A stretch of DNA of 64,000 nucleotides from Candidatus Gastranaerophilales bacterium (GTDB lineage: Bacteria; Cyanobacteriota; Vampirovibrionia; Gastranaerophilales; Gastranaerophilaceae): positions 1-64,000 of the forward strand of contig CAJUNK010000008.1 in assembly GCA_910587815.1 (NCBI GenBank). The letters run 5' to 3'. Position numbers and translations under genes: made by a program. The notes under the pieces are model-generated. The model was not told where the DNA came from and did no database searches. It saw only the letters and a program-made list of their open reading frames with translations. Of the stretch, positions 46,228-53,234 are shown piece by piece (within the stretch, counting starts at the first letter, position 1; each line of letters starts with the position of its first letter).

Positions 46228-46592
46228 CGGCCTATTTTTATTAGGTTATTTCAAAGCATATAAACCTATATCCCCGACATTAATTTTTGAAAGCGTTAGC
46301 ATAAGGTAATTAGAAACATTTAGTGAATGTATAAAGTGAAGGTGTTTGAACCGGTGCTGAACCTATTTATTATATGAAGCACCGGTGAGTTCCTGAACAA
46401 TAAAAGATGAACTTTAATGTTTCTTTTACCGTTGCAGAGCCGCTTGAAAAAATTATAGTCAGGGATAGATAAGATGTTAGCCAAATGAATAAAGGCATGC
46501 GCCGGTAAGATGCTGAAACAAGTTCAGTATGATATGTTAGAATATTTTGGTAAGCATAGTTAAAATAATAAGCCTACCAGTATGTAAACCCT
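46228..46592. other. 365-base intergenic region with strong secondary structure
   Basis: No gene is visible. The plus strand holds ACCGGTGCT (46350-46358)/AGCACCGGT (46378-46386), ACATTtagtgAATGT (46316-46330), CTGAAacaagTTCAG (46513-46527), and AGTTCctGAAC (46389-46399). Local GC is higher than in the flanks. This could be a long non-coding RNA; I do not see the conserved blocks of RNase P, tmRNA or 6S RNA, and the strand is uncertain. No promoter or terminator could be placed with confidence. Confidence 0.4.
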
Positions 46593-47939
46593 TTACACAT
46601 CCACATTTCGCATCATATCTTTCAACATTTGAATTGTGGTTTCACGTGATACCGCATCTGTTGTTTTTTGCTGCAAAAATCCATTAATTTCAGGCATCAA
46701 TTGAATTGCAATATCAAGTTTTGGGTTTGAACCCATTTGATACATACCAACGTCAATCAAATCCTTGTTTTCACGGTATAAAGACAATAATTTTCTCATC
46801 TTTCCTGCTGCCTGCTGATGTTCTTTGTCTGTTATCGCAGTAAAAAGCCTTGAAATTGAGCCCAAAGTATCAATTGCAGGATAATGATTCATCTCCGCCA
46901 CCTTACGGGATAAAAATATGTGCCCATCTACAATACCACGCACCGTATCCACAATAGGATCTGTAATATCGTCCCCTTCCATCAAAACTGTGTAAAGTGC
47001 AGTAATAGAACCTTTTTCAGAATTTCCTGTACGCTCAAGTGCTCTTTGCAGCCAGCTGAATATTGATGGCGGATACCCTTTCATAGTAGGCGGTTCACCC
47101 AAAGAAAGGCCTACTTCACGGCCTGCCATAGCACACCTTGTCACAGTATCTGTCATCAAAAATACTTTTTTACCTTTATCTCTAAAATATTCACACACTG
47201 ATGTTGCAGCAAGCAGACATTTCATTCTGATTAGTGGCGGCAAATCCCCTGTAGCACAAACTAATACAGATTTTTTCATGCCTTCAGGACCAAGAGAATC
47301 TTCCATAAATTCTTTAACTTCACGTCCGCGTTCTCCAATCAACGCCATAACGTTGACATCAGCTTCTGAATTACGTGCAATCATACCAAGAGTAGTGCTT
47401 TTACCTACACCAGAACCTGCAAAAAGACCCATACGCTGGCCTGTGCCCATTGTTAAAAGAGAATCAATCGCCCTAATACCTGTAGAAAGCATATCTTTGA
47501 TAATAGGACGGCTGAATGCATCTGGCACAGAACCATTTATGTTCACATATTCTGCGTTTGTAATATCTAAAGGACGCCCGTCCATAGGTTCACCTAAAGG
47601 ATTTATAAGACGCCCCAAAAGGAAATCCCCCACAGGAAGCATGATAGGTCCGCCCGTACTTTCGACTAAACTGCCCTGGCCAATACCTTCACCATCATAC
47701 AGCAGCAAAAGCTGCGCCAATTCACCCTTAAAGGCTTGCACTTCAGCTGCTTTCTTTTCGCCAGTATAAGTTTGAATGTAGCACAAGTCCCCAATCTTTA
47801 ACCCTGGCAGTTTTACATCCACAGTTAACCCCAAAAGCTTTGATACAACACCTTTATATTCGTATAGTTTTGTGTTTTCAAGAATATTCAGAGCTTTTGT
47901 TTTTATATTATGAACTTTTAATTCAACACTTTCATCCAT
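46593..47939 (-). CDS. FliI/YscN-family type III export ATPase
   Basis: A 448-residue rotary-type ATPase. It has Walker A LFAGSGVGKSTTLGMIARNS, VMALIGERGREVKEFMEDSL, Walker B with VFLMTDTVTRCAMAGREVGL, SLGEPPTMKGYPPSIFSWLQ and TALYTVLMEGDDITDPIVDT. These follow FliI/YscN more closely than F1 beta. Such enzymes power flagellar or injectisome protein export. No other flagellar or type III gene lies in the window. The N-terminal 30 residues are short compared with FliI, whose N-terminus binds FliH. It is monocistronic, about 37 bases from an XRE gene. Confidence 0.85.
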   Translation of the reverse strand: MDESVELKVHNIKTKALNILENTKLYEYKGVVSKLLGLTVDVKLPGLKIGDLCYIQTYTGEKKAAEVQAFKGELAQLLLLYDGEGIGQGSLVESTGGPIMLPVGDFLLGRLINPLGEPMDGRPLDITNAEYVNINGSVPDAFSRPIIKDMLSTGIRAIDSLLTMGTGQRMGLFAGSGVGKSTTLGMIARNSEADVNVMALIGERGREVKEFMEDSLGPEGMKKSVLVCATGDLPPLIRMKCLLAATSVCEYFRDKGKKVFLMTDTVTRCAMAGREVGLSLGEPPTMKGYPPSIFSWLQRALERTGNSEKGSITALYTVLMEGDDITDPIVDTVRGIVDGHIFLSRKVAEMNHYPAIDTLGSISRLFTAITDKEHQQAAGKMRKLLSLYRENKDLIDVGMYQMGSNPKLDIAIQLMPEINGFLQQKTTDAVSRETTIQMLKDMMRNVDV

Positions 47940-47976
47940 ACAAATATTATAATGATTTTATAACATCAGGGCAAAA

Positions 47977-48198
47977 TTAAAGATTTTCAAAATCAAAAAG
48001 GTCTTTGAGGGTGATTTCAAGAGCATTTGCAATGGATATTATTGTGTCCAAAGAAGGCTTCGAATAAGCAATTTCTATTTTACCTATAAAATCCAAACTA
48101 AGGTTGACTTTGTTTGCAAGTTTTTCCTGGGTTAAACCTTTTAAAAGCCTGTATTTTTTAATATTTAAACCAAGTTTGCGATAAGTATTTTGATACAT
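47977..48198 (-). CDS. Small XRE-type regulator
   Basis: A 73-residue single-domain helix-turn-helix protein: GLNIKKYRLLKGLTQEKLAN, KVNLSLDFIGKIEIAYSKPS, LDTIISIANALEITLKDLFD. It lies divergent from the broken small gene at 48291, with 92 bases between them, and upstream of the ATPase gene. By size and form it is like phage or plasmid-type repressors and the antitoxin-like XRE proteins. Its target is probably its own divergent promoter. Confidence 0.8.
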   Translation of the reverse strand: MYQNTYRKLGLNIKKYRLLKGLTQEKLANKVNLSLDFIGKIEIAYSKPSLDTIISIANALEITLKDLFDFENL

Positions 48199-48290
48199 AT
48201 AGAAAGTTTATACGTAAAATTTTATTAAGTTTACTGTCTAATAGACCATAAATTAGTATAATACCCTTGTATAGAAAGGAATACGCTATA

Positions 48291-48503
48291 ATGAAAAATT
48301 ATGAATATTTAAATAATCTCAAAGTAGAAATTTCCCAAAGCACTTATGAAGCGCAAATTTTATTTGAAACAATTGAAAGCTACAAAATTTCAACAAGGGT
48401 CTGTGTTGCAGCATAATTAGGCGAAAAAATATGTAAGCAAATAAGAAAAAATTGTGAACAACTTGAATTTGCACTGGATGAAATTAGAAATAAGCTGCAA
48501 TAG
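48291..48503 (+). pseudogene. Small coiled-coil gene interrupted by a stop codon
   Basis: ATG at 48291 after AGAAAGGAAT and a TATAAT box; the frame reads 41 codons (KNYEYLNNLKVEISQSTYEA and on), hits TAA at 48414-48416, and continues open in the same frame for 28 more codons (LGEKICKQIRKNCEQLEFAL, DEIRNKLQ) to TAG. The second part is plainly a continuation, so this is a 70-residue gene with one nonsense change (or a stop-codon readthrough). The C-terminal IRK..EQLE..LDEI pattern resembles the frame-disrupted gene at 56110 (IRQGLDDLE..LDEM). Confidence 0.55.
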
Positions 48504-48543
48504 TTGCCTTTTTATTTTGTCATTAGTTTGTTTTATGTTTAAT

Positions 48544-48717
48544 TTACGTCACAAATATTTGGCATGCTTTTTTTACCATAAATTTAAATATAATAAGAAT
48601 TTTAATATTTTGCTTACTTTGATAAAAAACATTTATTATTTTATTTCGGACTAATATTGTGACGTAAAATAAGTTACAAGTTCATATCTTGACTTATAAA
48701 TTAGTCCGCTCTATAAT
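48544..48717 (+). promoter_or_regulatory. Promoter with two inverted repeats before the gene at 48751
   Basis: TTGACT (48689-48694), 17 bp, TATAAT (48712-48717) form a near-consensus promoter. ATTAGTCCG (48700-48708), lying in the spacer, is the exact inverse of CGGACTAAT (48647-48655). TTGTGACGTAA (48657-48667) is the inverse of TTACGTCACAA (48544-48554), an 11-bp perfect match. The nine-base repeat inside the promoter looks like an operator. Confidence 0.55.
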
Positions 48718-48750
48718 TATTATATTAAATTAATAACTATGGAGGTCATC

Positions 48751-49602
48751 ATGCCAATTGAACGAAATATTCCTGAGAAAAAAGGGTTGGAAAAAAGCGC
48801 GCTGTATCCTGCTGTTACAATCGAACAAAGTATTGAATTTGTAAAACAGATAGAATCATTAGGCGGCAAAGCTGTTTCTTACGCAAGTATTTTAAGCCTC
48901 CTTAAATTATCAAGCCCGTCCACAAAATCTTTCTTATCAAGAATCAGCGCATCAAAACAATTCGGTTTTATAACAACGGGCGGCAGCACGGTACAATTGA
49001 CGGATAGCGCAAGGCATATTCTTAATCCCACAACTGATGATGAGAAAAAACGACTTTTAGCTGAAGCTTTTAATAAACCTCCGCTTTATATAAAGCTTTT
49101 GGAACGTTTTAAAAATAAAGCATTGCCGCAAAAAGAACAGCTTTCAAATATTCTGATGCATGAATATCACATCATAAAATCCGTAAAAGACAGGGCAACA
49201 GAATGTTTTATAAAAAGCGCAGAATCTGTAGGACTTTTGCAAAACGGGATTTTATACGCCGGGCTTGATGAAAATGATATCAAAAATGAAAATATTTGCA
49301 AAAACGATAAACCAATACAGATAAAAGAAAACACTGATGCACAAACAGAGCAAATAACACAGCCTGCACAAGAAACACAGGAACAAACACAAAATCAAAT
49401 TCAAACACAGGCACAAGGGCAGGCACAAAATAATTTAAAAACCGGATATAATTTTGAAATTCCAATCCTTAGCGGCCAAACGGCAAAGTTTTATATCCCT
49501 GATGGCGCATCCGAAAAGGATATTGACTATATAAAACTATACGTAGAAAAAATGCTGCCTGTTTTTCTTGATAATCTAAAGGTAGAAATAGGGGAGGAAT
49601 AA
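48751..49602 (+). CDS. Winged-helix-like protein with Q-rich linker
   Basis: About 283 residues; the start at 48751 follows GGAGGT by six bases. Residues 15-100 read like a winged-helix DNA-binding module (TIEQSIEFVKQIESLGGKAV, SYASILSLLKLSSPSTKSFL, FITTGGSTVQLTDSARHILN). Residues 100-165 are helical. A Gln-rich linker (TQEQTQNQIQTQAQGQAQNN) precedes a C-terminal segment (FEIPILSGQTAKFYIPDGAS, EKDIDYIKLYVEKMLPVFLD). It may be a DNA-binding regulator, but no family is named. Its promoter carries inverted repeats. Confidence 0.6.
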   Translation: MPIERNIPEKKGLEKSALYPAVTIEQSIEFVKQIESLGGKAVSYASILSLLKLSSPSTKSFLSRISASKQFGFITTGGSTVQLTDSARHILNPTTDDEKKRLLAEAFNKPPLYIKLLERFKNKALPQKEQLSNILMHEYHIIKSVKDRATECFIKSAESVGLLQNGILYAGLDENDIKNENICKNDKPIQIKENTDAQTEQITQPAQETQEQTQNQIQTQAQGQAQNNLKTGYNFEIPILSGQTAKFYIPDGASEKDIDYIKLYVEKMLPVFLDNLKVEIGEE

Positions 49603-49717
49603 AGCAAAATAGAGAACATTTAAATATACAAAATGGGGCAGTCCTGTTTTTTAAAATACAAAAATCAATCTACTTCAGCTTTTTAAAGCCGATAGTTCAA
49701 AAAGGGAGGTGATACCG

Positions 49718-49795
49718 TTGAGTGAATTTAATTTGACCTTATTATTAATTCTGTTAATTCTAATCATAACAAACGGCATCCAACATAAAAGCTAG
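49718..49795 (+). CDS. 25-residue hydrophobic peptide, type I toxin-like (locus 4)
   Basis: A TTG start at 49718 encodes 25 residues: SEFN, the run LTLLLILLILII and the end TNGIQHKS. The ribosome site AAAGGGAGGTGAT (49701-49713) is an almost perfect complement of the 16S tail, eight bases from the start. The sequence is unrelated to copies 1-3. The leader segment GTCCTGTTT (49641-49649) can pair with AAACAGGAC (49812-49820) after the gene, and GGCA (49637-49640) with TGCC, closing the mRNA ends on each other. Hairpin GGCATC/GATGCC (49775-49800) spans the stop codon. An opposing consensus promoter lies at 49857. Confidence 0.6.
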   Translation: MSEFNLTLLLILLILIITNGIQHKS

Positions 49796-49850
49796 ATGCC
49801 TTCGATTTCTTAAACAGGACACAGTAATTGCCGTTACTTTGCCCCTTTGT
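49763..49850 (-). ncRNA. Predicted antisense RNA to locus 4
   Basis: From the minus-strand promoter at 49857-49884 the transcript would start near 49850, cover the 3' end of the peptide gene, and end at hairpin GGCATC (49800-49795)/GATGCC (49780-49775) followed by GTTTGTTATG. The predicted length is about 88 nt. Confidence 0.5.
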
Positions 49851-49856
49851 ATATTT

Positions 49857-49884
49857 ATTATAAACTATTAATCTGTTTTTTCAA
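49857..49884 (-). promoter_or_regulatory. Antisense promoter, locus 4
   Basis: TTGAAA (49884-49879), 16 bp, TATAAT (49862-49857) on the minus strand. It is back-to-back with the antisense promoter of copy 3: their -35 boxes are 29 bases apart. Confidence 0.65.
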
Positions 49885-49913
49885 GGGATTTTCTATTATA
49901 ACAGTTTATTTGC

Positions 49914-49941
49914 TTGAATTTTATAATAAATCAGATATAAT
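49914..49941 (+). promoter_or_regulatory. Antisense promoter, copy 3
   Basis: TTGAAT (49914-49919), 16 bp, TATAAT (49936-49941) on the plus strand, running into the 3' end of the peptide gene at 50001. Confidence 0.7.
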
Positions 49942-49947
49942 AAAATA

Positions 49948-50068
49948 AGGGGGAAGCCCCCGATAGGCTCTTAATCTAATCGAGGACTTCACTTAGTACC
50001 CTATGAATTTAACAAGTTAAATGCTACTATGAATAGCGTTGCTACGATTAGTAGCATTATTATTTTGT
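49948..50068 (+). ncRNA. Predicted antisense RNA to peptide copy 3
   Basis: It starts after TATAAT, opens with GGGGG-AAG-CCCCC (49949-49961), includes ACTTAGTACCCTA (49991-50003), and would end at ATGCTACTA (50021-50029)/TAGTAGCAT (50049-50057) followed by TATTATTTTGT. It is closely similar to the antisense RNA of copy 2. Confidence 0.55.
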
Positions 50069-50078
50069 CTAAAATCAT
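50001..50078 (-). CDS. 25-residue hydrophobic peptide, type I toxin-like (copy 3)
   Basis: It encodes MILDK, the run IIMLLIVATLFIVA (identical to copy 2) and the end FNLLNS. The ribosome site AAGGGAGAG (plus-strand 50095-50087) lies nine bases before the ATG and is buried in a hairpin: AACUCU pairs with AGAGUU, CC with GG and UCUAGC with GCUAGA. In copy 2 the inner stem is UUCCAC/GUGGAA instead, so the stem is kept while its bases changed. The apical loop again has UUUUACUAAG. It lies downstream of rfbA on the same strand and faces locus 4 across the two antisense promoters. Confidence 0.62.
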   Translation of the reverse strand: MILDKIIMLLIVATLFIVAFNLLNS

Positions 50079-50178
50079 AGTTTTAACTCTCCCTTCTAGC
50101 CATTTCTTAGTAAAATGTCTGTGCTAGAGGCAGAGTTGTACCACCCTGAATTTTATTTTATTAATAACTTATTGGTTT

Positions 50179-51063
50179 TCATGCCACGGTTAGTTTTGTT
50201 TGTTCCACAATTTTTCTGATATACGCGCCATAGCCGTTATTTTTGTATTTTTTACTTAATTCTAAAAGTTCATTTGCACTGATATAGCCCATTCTGTAGG
50301 CCACTTCTTCAATACATGCAATTTTCATTCCTGTATTTATTTCCATAGATTGCACAAAATTGCTTGCCTGTAAAAGACTTTCAAAAGTGCCTGTATCAAG
50401 CCAGGCAAAGCCCCTGCCCAAAATTTCCACACTTAGTGCATTATTTTTTAGGTAAATATTATTTAAATCCGTAATTTCTAATTCACCACGCGAAGATGGT
50501 TTCAGCATTTTTGCATATTGCACAACATTGCTGTCATAAAAATATAATCCTGTAACGGCGTAATTCGATTTTGGATTTAGCGGTTTTTCTTCAATAGAAA
50601 CTGCTTTATTATTTTCATCAAATTCAACCACACCAAACCTTTGCGGGTCGTTCACCTGATAGCCAAAAACAGTTGCCCCCTGTGTTTTAGCGCCCACTGC
50701 CTTTAGCATTGATGAAAAACCAAACCCGTGGAAAATATTATCCCCTAAAATTAATGCTACAGGGGAATTTTGAATAAAATTTTCAGCAATTAGAAAACTA
50801 TCTGCAATACCTCTTGTTTCATTTTGCACAGCATAAGAAAATTTTACGCCCAAATTTGAACCATCCCCAAGCACTTTTTGAAAGTTTCCAAGGTCACTTG
50901 GGTTTGAAATTATTAAAATATCTCGAATGCCAGCCAGCATAAGGGTTGTAATCGGGTAATAAACCATGGGTTTATCATAAACGGGAAGTAAAATCTTTGA
51001 AATAGGAAGACTTGCAGGATATAATCTGCTGCCTGCACCTCCTGCAAGAATTATGCCTTTCAT
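50179..51063 (-). CDS. rfbA: Glucose-1-phosphate thymidylyltransferase
   Basis: About 294 residues. It makes dTDP-glucose from dTTP and glucose-1-phosphate, the first step to dTDP-rhamnose. Motifs: IILAGGAGSRLYPASLPISK, LLPVYDKPMVYYPITTLMLA, ILGDNIFHGFGFS, VFGYQVNDPQRFGVVEFDEN, SIEEKPLNPKSNYAVTGLYF and GFAWLDTGTFESLLQASNFV. The start at 51063 is preceded by GGAGG and overlaps the galE stop by four bases (ATGA), indicating coupling. The other rhamnose genes (rfbB, C, D) are not in the window. Confidence 0.93.
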   Translation of the reverse strand: MKGIILAGGAGSRLYPASLPISKILLPVYDKPMVYYPITTLMLAGIRDILIISNPSDLGNFQKVLGDGSNLGVKFSYAVQNETRGIADSFLIAENFIQNSPVALILGDNIFHGFGFSSMLKAVGAKTQGATVFGYQVNDPQRFGVVEFDENNKAVSIEEKPLNPKSNYAVTGLYFYDSNVVQYAKMLKPSSRGELEITDLNNIYLKNNALSVEILGRGFAWLDTGTFESLLQASNFVQSMEINTGMKIACIEEVAYRMGYISANELLELSKKYKNNGYGAYIRKIVEQTKLTVA

Positions 51064-52085
51064 GCCTTTGCCTCCGTACATTTTAGTGTACTTAAAGTCT
51101 TTTCCCACTTTGCAGCGTTTTTAATTGAAATTTCAAGCGGTATTTTAGAACTCCAGCCTAATGTATCCCCCGCAAGTGCTGCATCTGCTATAAGTTTTGC
51201 AGGGTCGCCTTCACGCCTTGGGCAAAGTTTTAGTGGAATTTTTGTTTTTAGTGCACTTTCTACCGCTGAAAATATTTCTTTTACACTCTGTCCTTCACCA
51301 GTACCAAGGTTCAAAATTGTACTTTTAGAATCTTCCTCGCACAAATATTCAAAAGCTAAAGTATGTGCGCGTGCAAGGTCGCAAACATCAATATAATCAC
51401 GCACACAGGTACCATCTTTTGTATCGTAATCATTCCCAAACAGGCTGAAAACTTTATTTTCATCCGCTTTTAAAATGTTTGGCACAAGATGTGTTTCATT
51501 ATCGTGCCATTCGCCTGAAATACCGTCTTCATCTGCACCTATAACATTAAAATATCTAAAAATTGTATATTTTAAACCATAGGCATGGGCATAATCTTTT
51601 ATTGCAAATTCAATTGCAAGTTTTGAATTGCCATAAGGATTAACAGGCTTTTGAATGTGGGTTTCATCAATCGGCACCTCTTTTGGTTCACCATAGGTGG
51701 CGCAGGTGGATGAAAAGACGATTTTTGGAATTTTGTTTTCAACCATCGCATTTAAAAGATTAATAGTTCCTAAAACATTATTTTCATAATATTTTCTTGG
51801 GTTATTAACACTTTCATTTACAAGCGCATCCGCTGCAAAATGCACAACTGCATCTATTTTATAGGTATTAAAAAGCACATTCAAGGCGTATGTATCTCTA
51901 ATATCAGCATTTACAAAATCTACAAAGTTTCCTTTTTTATCCTTTGCAAACTCTTTTAATCTATCAATTATTTCAATATGCCCCACAGAAAGATTATCTA
52001 GAATCACAACATCATAGCCGGATTTTATAAAATCTATGGCACTATGAGAGCCTATATACCCCGCCCCGCCTGTAATAAGTATCAT
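51060..52085 (-). CDS. galE: UDP-glucose 4-epimerase
   Basis: A 341-residue short-chain dehydrogenase-type epimerase. It has the NAD motif ILITGGAGYIGSHSAIDF, VVHFAADALVNESVNNPRKY, VFSSTCATYGEPKEVPIDET and the catalytic Tyr-Lys in NPYGNSKLAIEFAIKDYAHA. It interconverts UDP-glucose and UDP-galactose for surface polysaccharide. It is placed between recA and rfbA on the same strand, three bases after recA, forming a recA-galE-rfbA run. Confidence 0.93.
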   Translation of the reverse strand: MILITGGAGYIGSHSAIDFIKSGYDVVILDNLSVGHIEIIDRLKEFAKDKKGNFVDFVNADIRDTYALNVLFNTYKIDAVVHFAADALVNESVNNPRKYYENNVLGTINLLNAMVENKIPKIVFSSTCATYGEPKEVPIDETHIQKPVNPYGNSKLAIEFAIKDYAHAYGLKYTIFRYFNVIGADEDGISGEWHDNETHLVPNILKADENKVFSLFGNDYDTKDGTCVRDYIDVCDLARAHTLAFEYLCEEDSKSTILNLGTGEGQSVKEIFSAVESALKTKIPLKLCPRREGDPAKLIADAALAGDTLGWSSKIPLEISIKNAAKWEKTLSTLKCTEAKA

Positions 52086-52088
52086 TTC

Positions 52089-53156
52089 CTATTCCTTATT
52101 TGCAAGTTTTTCACGTACTTTTGTTTCAATTTCTTTTAAAATTTCAGGATGCTCATCCAAAAATTCTTTTGATTTATCACGGCCTTGGCCAAGTTTTTCT
52201 TCATTATAGCTAAACCATGCACCTGCTTTTTTTACAATATCAAAATTAACCGCAACATCAAGCACATTTCCTAAAGCACAGATGCCTTTGCCGTATACTA
52301 TGTCAAATTCTGCCATTCTAAATGGCGGCGCCACTTTGTTTTTAACCACTTTTACGCGCACCCTGTTTCCGATATCTTCGCCTTCTTTATTTTTAACAGA
52401 ATCAAAACGACGGATATCCAAACGAACAGAAGCGTAATATTTTAGCGCGTTACCACCTGTTGTGGTTTCAGGGTTTCCATACATAACGCCGATTTTTTGC
52501 CTTAATTGGTTAATAAAAATAACGGTTGTATTGGTTTTGCCTACAATACCTGTTAATTTTCTTAAAGCCTTGGACATCAAACGTGCCTGTAAGCCCATTT
52601 GCTGTTCATCCATGGCCTTTTCAATTTCAGCCTTTGGAACAAGTGCTGCAACAGAATCGATAACTATAACATCAATAGCGCCTGAACGCACCAATTCTTC
52701 CGCAATTTCTAATGCCTGTTCGCCGGTATCGGGCTGGGAAATTAAAAGTTCATCCACATTCACACCCAAATTTTTAGCATATTCAGGGTCCAGGGCATGT
52801 TCTGCGTCAATAAATGCTGCAATGCCGCCTTTTTTCTGTGCTTCTGCCACAATATGCTGGGCAAGTGTGGTTTTACCGCTTGATTCAGGGCCGTAAATTT
52901 CAATAACTCTGCCCCTTGGAACTCCGCCAACCCCAAGCGCTATATCTAGTGCCAAGGCACCTGTTGGAATGCAATCCACATTTACGGATGATTTATCCCC
53001 AAGGCGCATAATGGAACCTTTTCCAAAATCTTTTTCAATTTTATCAAGCGCCATCTTGAGCGCTTTGTCTTTGCCTTCTTTTAATTCTTTTGCGGCTAAA
53101 TCTTCTTTGCTGTCAGCTTTTGCTTTAGTTTCTTTTGTTTTAGTTTCTGCTGCCAT
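52089..53156 (-). CDS. recA: Recombinase RecA
   Basis: A 355-residue RecA with a lysine-rich N-terminal extension of about 30 residues. Walker [21 protein letters not shown], Walker [41 protein letters not shown] (L2 loop region, with [17 protein letters not shown]) and the C-terminal [17 protein letters not shown] are standard. It drives homologous recombination and the SOS response. No SOS box of the familiar CTGT...ACAG form is evident before it. It is divergent from kdsA with about 78 bases between. Confidence 0.97.
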   Translation of the reverse strand: MAAETKTKETKAKADSKEDLAAKELKEGKDKALKMALDKIEKDFGKGSIMRLGDKSSVNVDCIPTGALALDIALGVGGVPRGRVIEIYGPESSGKTTLAQHIVAEAQKKGGIAAFIDAEHALDPEYAKNLGVNVDELLISQPDTGEQALEIAEELVRSGAIDVIVIDSVAALVPKAEIEKAMDEQQMGLQARLMSKALRKLTGIVGKTNTTVIFINQLRQKIGVMYGNPETTTGGNALKYYASVRLDIRRFDSVKNKEGEDIGNRVRVKVVKNKVAPPFRMAEFDIVYGKGICALGNVLDVAVNFDIVKKAGAWFSYNEEKLGQGRDKSKEFLDEHPEILKEIETKVREKLANKE

Positions 53157-53198
53157 ATTTTTAATTCCTTCTCCCCAAACATTTAAAAAGCAATTAAA

Positions 53199-53227
53199 TT
53201 GCTATACTTTAATATTCATTATATAAT
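53199..53227 (+). promoter_or_regulatory. Promoter for leaderless kdsA
   Basis: TTGCTA (53199-53204), 17 bp, TATAAT (53222-53227); the kdsA ATG begins seven bases after the -10 box. No ribosome site is present. Confidence 0.55.
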
Positions 53228-53234
53228 AAATTCT

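Noticed and set aside
46228..46592. Possible RNase P RNA or tmRNA
   Set aside because: The invariant P4 strand GAGGAAAGTCC, the ACAGAA motif and the tRNA-like ends of tmRNA are not present on either strand.
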